Shown here: positions 1-5,582 of the stretch, piece by piece
Position numbering within the stretch: the first letter of the stretch is position 1
How the letters are laid out: every line of letters begins with the position of its first letter
Source of the DNA: Candidatus Methanovirga meridionalis
Lineage (GTDB): Archaea > Methanobacteriota > Methanobacteria > Methanobacteriales > Methanobacteriaceae
Assembly: GCA_031289325.1 (NCBI GenBank)
Contig: JAITPS010000084.1
Coordinates: 1-12,473, forward strand
Direction: 5' to 3'
DNA: 12,473 nt
Position numbers and translations under genes: made by a program
Notes under the pieces: model-generated
What the model was told of the DNA's origin: nothing
The model's database searches: none
The model's input: the letters and a program-made list of their open reading frames with translations, nothing else

Positions 1-90
1 ATTTTTATTTCAATTATTTTTATTTCAATTATTTTTATTTCAATTATTTTTATTTCAATTATTTTTATTTCAATTATTTTTATTTCAATT
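1..90. repeat. 15-bp tandem array, cut by window edge
   Basis: Six perfect head-to-tail copies of ATTTTTATTTCAATT begin at base 1, so the array probably continues to the left of the window. Degenerate derivatives follow to about 140 (further TTTCAATTATT blocks). There is no open frame and no spacer between units, so this is a simple tandem repeat. Confidence 0.95.
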
Positions 91-150
91 ATTTAAATTA
101 TATTTATTTTATTTCAATTATTTATAATTTCAATTATTAATTATTCATTT

Positions 151-303
151 ATATTGCTTAAAATATATTTATATTACTTAAAATATATTTATATTACTTA
201 AAATATATTTATATTACTTAAAATATATTTATATTACTTAAAATATATTTATATCACTTAAAATATATTTATATCACTTAAAATATATTTATATTGCTTA
301 AAA
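151..303. repeat. 20-bp tandem array
   Basis: Seven full copies and one partial copy of the 20-bp unit ATATTACTTAAAATATATTT. The variable positions are TTGC, TTAC or TCAC in the middle of the unit. The first and last copies carry the G variant, two copies near 251 and 271 carry the C variant, and the rest carry TTAC. Each unit junction holds an AT-only core resembling an archaeal TATA element (ATATATTTATAT). I infer no promoter function from that alone, because the whole region is nearly pure AT. Confidence 0.95.
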
Positions 304-741
304 CTTAAAATTATAGATTTTTATAAACTGATATTTAAAAGTAAACAATTTAATAAAAAAATTATTTTAATAAAAAAATTATCATTCTAAAATTTAAGAA
401 CTTAATCATAATAACTATAATTTATCCTCTAAGTCTTTAACTCTAATGTATATTTAATAGCTATATCTTAAGAGTTATATTTTTTAAATTTATCATGAAT
501 TTTTTTTATATTCTTCAATTATAATTTAAACTTTGTTGCTTTTAAATACAATGCTTTCAACTTAAGATTTGATCTAAAAATATTTATCTTAAATAGTTTA
601 AATCTATTTTTAGGAGTTTTTTTAAACAATTTCTTAGCATCGTTTGGTCTTTTAGTAAAAATGGTAAAAAATATGAAAATAGAAAAAGATAATATTAATA
701 AAAAACAAAAAAAAGTATTTGGAGATTATTTATAATAGAAG

Positions 742-772
742 GTGAATAGCTATTGATTTTGTAAAATCTTTA
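742..772 (+). repeat. 31-bp repeat with two abutting palindromes, copy 1
   Basis: This matches 5015-5045 at 30 of 31 positions. It contains the 10-bp palindrome AATAGCTATT (745-754) followed directly by GATTTTGTAAAATC (755-768). The second is an imperfect palindrome here, because its centre is GT instead of GC. The bases just before it read, in the frame ending at the TAG at 747-749, as IIEGE-stop. That resembles the IIEKSE-stop of the R-M protein, so this may be the stranded 3' tip of a lost R-M homologue. It lies 131 bases upstream of the thiS start. Confidence 0.8.
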
Positions 773-892
773 AAAGAACCTGATAATTCTAATTAACCTT
801 AAAATAATTCTAATTAACTCTCCATTATTGAAGTGTGTAAAAAATTTTCATAAAAAAATTATATTAAATTATAATATAAACTCAAAATGTTT

Positions 893-898
893 GGTGAT
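893..898 (+). promoter_or_regulatory. Ribosome binding site of thiS
   Basis: GGTGAT, complementary to the 3' end of methanogen 16S rRNA (…ATCACCTCC), ends four bases before the ATG at 903. This decides the thiS start: the longer in-frame TTG start at 828 has no such site. Confidence 0.8.
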
Positions 899-902
899 TT
901 TC

Positions 903-1097
903 ATGAAAGTAAATGGAAAAGAAAGTATTTTTCAAAAAGGAATGAAGTTAGATGAATTCTTAAAATCTAATGGCTATGATGAAGCTAAAGTTGCTGTAGA
1001 ATGTAATGGTAATATAATACCAAAGGATTTTTATGGTGAGCATGAACTAAATGATAAGAATTCTTATGAAATTGTGGTATTTGTAGGTGGTGGTTAA
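903..1097 (+). CDS. thiS: ThiS/MoaD-family sulfur carrier protein
   Basis: The product is 64 residues, the normal size for ThiS. It begins MKVNGKE and has the family pattern throughout: a short beta hairpin (1-10), a helix with LDEFLKSNGY (16-25), VAVECNGNIIPK (30-41) and the C-terminal strand YEIVVFVGGG (55-64). In this family the exposed C-terminal Gly-Gly is adenylated by a ThiF/MoeB-like E1 enzyme and converted to a thiocarboxylate that donates sulfur. In bacteria this feeds thiazole synthesis. Archaea often make thiazole by a Thi4-type route, so here the protein may instead serve tRNA thiolation or act as a small archaeal modifier protein; the sequence does not decide. The start at 903 is fixed by GGTGAT at 893-898. 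The 25-residue upstream extension from TTG 828 is AT-rich noise. No thiF, thiG or other pathway gene is adjacent; it stands alone between repeat arrays. Confidence 0.88.
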   Translation: MKVNGKESIFQKGMKLDEFLKSNGYDEAKVAVECNGNIIPKDFYGEHELNDKNSYEIVVFVGGG

Positions 1098-1098
1098 A

Positions 1099-1123
1099 GA
1101 TATTTAATTTCAAATATCATTTT
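1099..1123 (+). terminator. Possible hairpin terminator after thiS
   Basis: GATATTT and AAATATC form a perfect 7-bp stem around a 6-base loop, starting two bases after the thiS stop codon. A TTTT run follows at 1120-1123. The stem is almost all A-T and so weak, but its position fits transcript termination. Confidence 0.4.
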
Positions 1124-1170
1124 ATAAAATCTATAATTTTAAATTTTAAATAATATAAACTCATTTTATT

Positions 1171-1497
1171 TAATATAAACTTATTTTAATTAATATGAAT
1201 AATTATAAATTAATTTTAAATTTTATTTAATATAAACTTATTTTAATTAATATGAATAATTATAAATTAATTTTAAATTTTATTTAATATAAACTTATTT
1301 TAGTTAATATGAATAATTATAAATTAATTTTAAATTTTATTTAATATAAACTTATTTTAATTAATATGAATAATTATAAATTAATTTTAAATTTTAGTTA
1401 ATATAAACTTATTTTAATTAATATGAATAATTATAAATTAATTTTAAATTTTAGTTAATATAAATGTATTTTAATTAATATAAATAATTATAAATTA
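1171..1497. repeat. 57-bp tandem array
   Basis: Nearly identical units recur every 57 bp, beginning at 1171, 1228, 1285, 1342, 1399 and 1456. Each runs TAATATAAACTTATTTT, then AATTAATATGAATAATTAT, then AAATTAATTTTAAATTTTA. The copies differ by single bases (for example TATTTAA against TAGTTAA at the junction). The last copy decays after about 1497. A 20-bp partial unit precedes the first at 1151. No open frame crosses the array. Confidence 0.93.
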
Positions 1498-1533
1498 ATA
1501 TCTTTTATTAATATTTATTTTTAAAAAAAATAT

Positions 1534-1576
1534 TATTTTTAAAAAAATTATTTATTAAGAACTTTATCAAAGCTAC
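1534..1576. repeat. Left arm of inverted repeat flanking the R-M gene
   Basis: The reverse complement of this 43-bp stretch matches 5127-5169 at 40 of 43 positions by eye. The match includes an unbroken core (TTATTTATTAAGAACTTTAT and CAAA). The core holds G and C bases in an otherwise AT-only background, so chance pairing is unlikely. The arms lie outside the R-M gene on both sides, about 3.55 kb apart. Confidence 0.8.
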
Positions 1577-1590
1577 TACAATAATGAATA

Positions 1591-1700
1591 ACAATTTAAT
1601 GAATAATAAATTAGTGAATAGTAATTTAATGAATAATAAATTAGTTAATAGTAATTTAATGAATAATAAATTAGTTAATAGTAATTTGATGAATAATAAA
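1591..1700. repeat. 30-bp tandem array
   Basis: Three full copies and a 20-bp partial copy of a 30-bp unit: GTAATTTAATGAATAATAAA followed by TTAGTTAATA. The first copy starts ACAATTT and has TTAGTGAATA. The array ends about 150 bp before the R-M start codon. A TATA-like AATTATATTTTT lies at its downstream edge near 1700. Confidence 0.92.
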
Positions 1701-1851
1701 ATTATATTTTTGAAAATTAAGGTTGATAATAGAATTCAATAATATTTATAATGAAATTAAGCTTTTAAACTTAATAATGGATATTTTTTTATTATCTATT
1801 ATAAATAATTATGTTATTATAAATAAATTAGAAATTATGGAATTTAATATC

Positions 1852-4800
1852 ATGAAAGAACAATCTTTGTTTAATTTATCTAAGATAAAACAATTGATGA
1901 GTAAACATAATACAGAACTCAAAATAAACAATGAAAAAAGAGAGATAATTCATAATTGGAATAATGAATTCAAGGAAGGTAAGTTAAAAGAAGAAAAATC
2001 TAACTACATTAATTTTAGTATTGAAATATTAACCAAACTTTTAGGATACAATAATAAAGAAAATTATGTTTTTGAAGAAAAGCATGATGATAAACACCCA
2101 GTTGAATTTACATTACTTAAAAATGAAGAACCGTATGCTGTTATTGAACTTAAAGGATCGGATACTAATCTTGATAAAAGATATAATAATAAAATTAGTG
2201 CAGTTGAACAAGCATTTAATTATGCAACTAAAAAACAAAGTATACAATGGGTTATTGTAAGTAACTACTATGAATTTAGATTATACAACAAATCAAATCA
2301 AGAGGATTGTATAAAGTTCAATGTTGAAGAATTAGATGAATTAAACACATCAAAAAAGCCTGTGAATCTACAATTATTTTTATTAATATTTTCTAAGTGG
2401 TCTTTATTAGATAATAATATAATTTCTAATTTATATAAAAGCACTATTCTTATTGAGCAAAATCTTGAATCTAATTTTTATAAACTATTTAGTGAAACAA
2501 GATTAATGATAATAGCTGAATTACAAAACAACCATTTTGAAAAAACTAAAACAGAAATTGTTCATTATGCCCAATCAATACTTAATAGATATATTTTTAT
2601 TTGTTTTGCTGAAGATTTAGGTTTACTTCCTCCAGAAACTTCTACAGAAACATTAATAACTCCAATAACCCATAAAAACCTATTTAAAAGCACTTTATGG
2701 GATAGGTTAAATGAGTTGTTCATGTTTGTAAATGAAGGAAATCCTGATAAAAATATTGAAAGTTATAATGGGGGATTATTTAAAGAAGATTTTAGTAATA
2801 TTAAGATTAGAGATTTTGTGGATGATTTTAATATCTTCAATGATTCTTATCACAAATGGGATTTTGAAAAATATTCAAAAGCTATTGAAGATAAAATAGG
2901 TTCTAATTATAGGGATAGAATTAATCCAATTTTCAAAAATTTGCTGGTTATTTCTTCTTTTAACTTCTCATCAGAGTTGGATGTTAATATTTTAGGTCAT
3001 ATATTCGAAAATAGTATTAGTGAATTAGAAAAAATACAAGAAGAAGATTATAGCAAAAAAACTCCTAATAATAAAGGTAGAAGAAAAAAAGATGGTATTT
3101 TCTATACTCCAGATAATATTACTAATTATATATGTGAAAACACTGTTATTCCTTATCTTAGTAAAGATAAAAAAGCTATCACTATCCAAGATTTAATTTC
3201 TCAATACAAGGAGAATGAAATTGATATTTTAGATGAAAAGCTTAAAAACATTAAGATTATTGACCCTGCTTGTGGTAGTGGAGCATTCCTAAATAAAGCC
3301 ACAGATATTTTACTTAATATTCATAAAACAGTTCATGAAGTGAAGTATGAAAATAATAAATCTTTAGACCCTTATTTTGATGATATTGGAAGTAGAAGAA
3401 AAATCATTTTAAATAATATTTATGGTGTAGATTTAAATGAAGAATCTATTGAAATAACAAAACTATCAATGTTTTTAAAAATAGCTAAAAAAGGATTAAA
3501 ACTACCTAACATTGATAAAAACATCATTCACGGAAATTCCTTAATAGATAATTCTAATTTCACAGACAATGCATTTGATTGGGAAAAAAACTATCCAGCA
3601 GTCTTCCAAAATGGTGGATTTGATATAGTAATAGGTAATCCTCCTTATGTAAGGCAAGAAAAAATAAAAGAATTAAAACCATACTTAAAAGAACATTATA
3701 CAACATACACAGGTGTAGCCGACTTATATGTCTATTTCTTTGAAAAAGGACTAAACATACTAAAAAAGGATGGATATTTTGGATTTATATGTTCAAACAA
3801 ATTCACAAGAGCAAACTATGGTAAACCATTAAGAAGTTTCTTATTAAACTACAATATAACAAATTACAATGATTACACAGGAAAAAAAGTATTTGAAGGA
3901 GTAACAGTTGATCCAAGTGTCATTATAATCAATAAAACCAATCCTAAAACTGATATTCTTGTTAACAATGATTTCATATTGGATCAAAATAAATTAGTTG
4001 CTGATTATTGGTCTTTTGTATCCATGGAAATTTTAAATCTTAAAGATAAAATAATTAGTAAAGGAACATTGATTAAAGAAATTAATGGAATAAAAATCAA
4101 TTATGGTATTAAAACTGGATTAGATGAAGCATTCATATTAAATCAAGAAACAAGAGATGAATTAATAGCTAAAGACCCAAAAAATAATGAAATTATTAAA
4201 CCATTGCTTAGAGGTAGAGATATTCATAAATGGAGTATCAACTATCAAGATATTTATTTAATAGTTACTAAGAATGGTATTGATGTTCTTAATGAATACC
4301 CAACTATTTATGAGCATTTAAAGCAATATCAAGATAAATTAACTAAAAGATGGGATAAGGGAAATTATTGGTATAATCTTCGTAACTGTGCTTATTACAA
4401 TGATTTTGAAAAACCAAAAATTATTTATCCAAATATGGCGAAAAGTCTTTATGTATACTATGATGAGAATAATTTTTATACAAACCCAAAATGTTTTATT
4501 ATAACTTCAAACACTATTGATTTAAAATATTTAGGTATTTTATTGTCATCTAAAGTTTTAAATTTTGTTTTTAAATTAATAGGTAGTCCTTTAGGGACTG
4601 CTGGTTATGATCTTCATAAACAATATATTGTACAGCTACCAATAATCATAGCAACAAAAGAAGAACAAAAACCATTAATTAATTTAGCTATTGAAATATT
4701 AGACTTAAATAAAAAATTATTAAATGAAATTAAATCTTTCCATAACTGGTTGATTCGAAATTATGGAATCAAAATCAATAATAAAGTAAACCAGTACTAT

Positions 4801-5022
4801 GAATTATCCTTTAATGAATTTATTAAAGAAATTAAAAAACAAAATAAAAAATTAACAAGAAAAAATGAAGATGAAATAGAAAAAGAATACAATCAAAGCA
4901 TAGCTATTATACAACCTTTGAAAACAGAAATAATAGCTATTGACAATAAAATAGACAAAGTAGTTTACAAACTGTATGAATTAACAGAAGAGGAAATAAA
5001 CATAATAGAAAAAAGTGAATAG
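1852..5022 (+). CDS. Type IIG restriction enzyme and N6-adenine DNA methyltransferase
   Basis: This is a single-chain restriction-modification protein of 1056 residues from the ATG at 1852. It cuts and methylates adenine at one target site. Residues 60-145 form a PD-(D/E)XK-like nuclease fold: LLGYN, then VEF (candidate acidic residue E85), IELKG (E99, K101), EQAFNYA and the strand WVIVSNYYEFRLY. A helical linker follows. The methylase domain has RRKKDGIFYTP (about 410-420), motif I DPACGSG (471-477) and motif IV GNPPY (595-599, the NPPY form typical of N6-adenine enzymes). The C-terminal part is a TaqI-type specificity domain, with RGRDIHKW (787-794), YWYNLR (839-844) and LGTAGYDLHKQ. No key methylase residue is missing and there is no frameshift. 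The start is uncertain: the frame stays open to a TTG at 1723, and ATG 1837 is also possible. The 43 extra residues look like translated AT-rich spacer, and none of these starts has a good ribosome binding site. No separate S or R subunit is adjacent. Confidence 0.92.
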   Translation: MKEQSLFNLSKIKQLMSKHNTELKINNEKREIIHNWNNEFKEGKLKEEKSNYINFSIEILTKLLGYNNKENYVFEEKHDDKHPVEFTLLKNEEPYAVIELKGSDTNLDKRYNNKISAVEQAFNYATKKQSIQWVIVSNYYEFRLYNKSNQEDCIKFNVEELDELNTSKKPVNLQLFLLIFSKWSLLDNNIISNLYKSTILIEQNLESNFYKLFSETRLMIIAELQNNHFEKTKTEIVHYAQSILNRYIFICFAEDLGLLPPETSTETLITPITHKNLFKSTLWDRLNELFMFVNEGNPDKNIESYNGGLFKEDFSNIKIRDFVDDFNIFNDSYHKWDFEKYSKAIEDKIGSNYRDRINPIFKNLLVISSFNFSSELDVNILGHIFENSISELEKIQEEDYSKKTPNNKGRRKKDGIFYTPDNITNYICENTVIPYLSKDKKAITIQDLISQYKENEIDILDEKLKNIKIIDPACGSGAFLNKATDILLNIHKTVHEVKYENNKSLDPYFDDIGSRRKIILNNIYGVDLNEESIEITKLSMFLKIAKKGLKLPNIDKNIIHGNSLIDNSNFTDNAFDWEKNYPAVFQNGGFDIVIGNPPYVRQEKIKELKPYLKEHYTTYTGVADLYVYFFEKGLNILKKDGYFGFICSNKFTRANYGKPLRSFLLNYNITNYNDYTGKKVFEGVTVDPSVIIINKTNPKTDILVNNDFILDQNKLVADYWSFVSMEILNLKDKIISKGTLIKEINGIKINYGIKTGLDEAFILNQETRDELIAKDPKNNEIIKPLLRGRDIHKWSINYQDIYLIVTKNGIDVLNEYPTIYEHLKQYQDKLTKRWDKGNYWYNLRNCAYYNDFEKPKIIYPNMAKSLYVYYDENNFYTNPKCFIITSNTIDLKYLGILLSSKVLNFVFKLIGSPLGTAGYDLHKQYIVQLPIIIATKEEQKPLINLAIEILDLNKKLLNEIKSFHNWLIRNYGIKINNKVNQYYELSFNEFIKEIKKQNKKLTRKNEDEIEKEYNQSIAIIQPLKTEIIAIDNKIDKVVYKLYELTEEEINIIEKSE

Positions 5023-5045
5023 CTATTGATTTTGCAAAATCTTTA
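5015..5045 (+). repeat. 31-bp repeat with two abutting palindromes, copy 2
   Basis: This overlaps the R-M stop codon. AATAGCTATT (5018-5027) and GATTTTGCAAAATC (5028-5041) are both perfect palindromes placed end to end. The other copy is at 742-772 with one mismatch. It could be a hairpin-forming 3' signal, a protein binding site or a recombination footprint. The 10-bp palindrome also occurs once inside the gene, at 4932-4941. Confidence 0.8.
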
Positions 5046-5177
5046 ATAACTATCGCATGAACAAATGTTTTTCATGAATTAGTTCCTTGATATCATCTGT
5101 TTGGTTATTATACTTATTATTATATGGTAGTTTTGATAAAGTTCTTAATAAATAACTTTTTTAGAAATAAATATCAT
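5046..5177. other. R-M 3' flank with small hairpin
   Basis: There is no gene here. CATGAA (5056-5061) and TTCATG (5071-5076) can pair around a 9-base loop, 34 bases after the R-M stop codon. The right arm of the inverted repeat (5127-5169) follows and ends in a TTTTTT run (5157-5162). In the R-M direction that run could act as an oligo-T archaeal terminator. Confidence 0.4.
5127..5169. repeat. Right arm of inverted repeat flanking the R-M gene
   Basis: Inverted counterpart of 1534-1576. It reads GTAGTTTTGATAAAGTTCTT and AATAAATAA, then CTTTTTTAGAAATA. The differences from the other arm are one near each end and one in the T run. It begins 105 bases after the R-M stop codon and merges into the 21-bp array on its right. 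Confidence 0.8.
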
Positions 5178-5534
5178 TAAAATTATTTATTTAGAAATTA
5201 AAATAATTATATGATTTATTAAAATTGTTTATTTAGAAATTAAAATAATTATATGATTTATTAAAATTATTTGTTTAGAAATTGAAATTATTTGTTTAAA
5301 AGTTAAAATTATTTGTTTAGAAATTGAAATTATTTGTTTAAAAGTTAAAATTGTTTATTTAGAAATTAAAATAATTATATGATTTATTAAAATTGTTTAT
5401 TTAGAAATTGAAATTATTTGTTTAAAAGTTAAAATTGTTTATTTAGAAATTAAAATAATTATATGATTTATTAAAATTATTTGTTTAGAAATTGAAATTA
5501 TTTGTTTAGAAATTGAAATTATTTAATAGTAAAT
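5178..5534. repeat. 21-bp tandem array upstream of surface protein gene
   Basis: Seventeen consecutive units of exactly 21 bp start at 5178, 5199, 5220 and so on to 5514. Each begins TAAAATT or TGAAATT. Four variants are shuffled along the array, recognisable by TTTATTTAGAAAT, AATTATATGATTTAT, TTTGTTTAGAAAT and TTTGTTTAAAAGT. A degenerate unit sits just before it (5157-5177). Twenty-one bp is two turns of B-DNA, so the A-tracts stay in phase on one face of the helix, which predicts intrinsic bending. There are no spacers of unique sequence, so it is not a CRISPR array. Confidence 0.93.
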
Positions 5535-5571
5535 AAATAAAATTAAAAGATAAATAAATAAAATTAAAAGA
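5530..5571. repeat. Two 21-bp direct copies before the surface protein start
   Basis: The sequence TAAATAAATAAAATTAAAAG followed by A occurs twice in a row (5530-5550 and 5551-5571). This is again a 21-bp period but a different sequence from the main array. It ends 11 bases before the ATG at 5583. Confidence 0.9.
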
Positions 5572-5582
5572 GTGGTTTTTTC
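5570..5582 (+). promoter_or_regulatory. Translation-start context, surface protein 1
   Basis: GAGTGGTTTTTTC directly precedes the ATG at 5583. The paralogue has GAGTGGATTTTTTCT before its ATG at 9481. GAGTGG is an imperfect match to the anti-Shine-Dalgarno complement GAGGTGAT. Its conservation between two genes with otherwise different upstream DNA supports both starts. Confidence 0.5.

Larger units (their letters stand above)
304..902. other. Gene-poor AT-rich stretch upstream of thiS
   Basis: No convincing gene lies here. The minus strand is open from 725 down to a stop at 519. Its last 47 codons look protein-like and Lys-rich (TKRPNDAKKLFKKTPKN, then a basic tail), preceded by a hydrophobic run. 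It has no ATG or GTG start and no ribosome binding site, so at best it is gene debris. On the + strand a 24-codon frame (661-735) has no ribosome binding site. A 31-bp sequence at 742-772 recurs at the end of the R-M gene and is listed separately. A 15-bp sequence, ATAATTCTAATTAAC, occurs twice, at 782-796 and 804-818. Confidence 0.5.

Noticed and set aside
151..303. CRISPR-like appearance of the 20-bp array (also the 21-, 30- and 57-bp arrays)
   Set aside because: Units are head to tail with no unique spacers between them, and no cas gene is present.
661..735. 24-codon + strand frame starting MVKNMKIEKD
   Set aside because: It has no ribosome binding site, is Lys/Asn low-complexity and too short to support.
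828..902. TTG start extending ThiS by 25 residues
   Set aside because: The extension has AT-noise composition, while GGTGAT sits at the right distance from ATG 903 and the resulting length fits the family.
2066..2260. 64-codon + strand frame inside the R-M gene
   Set aside because: It lies across the nuclease motif of the R-M protein in another frame and has low-complexity Leu/Lys/Ile composition.
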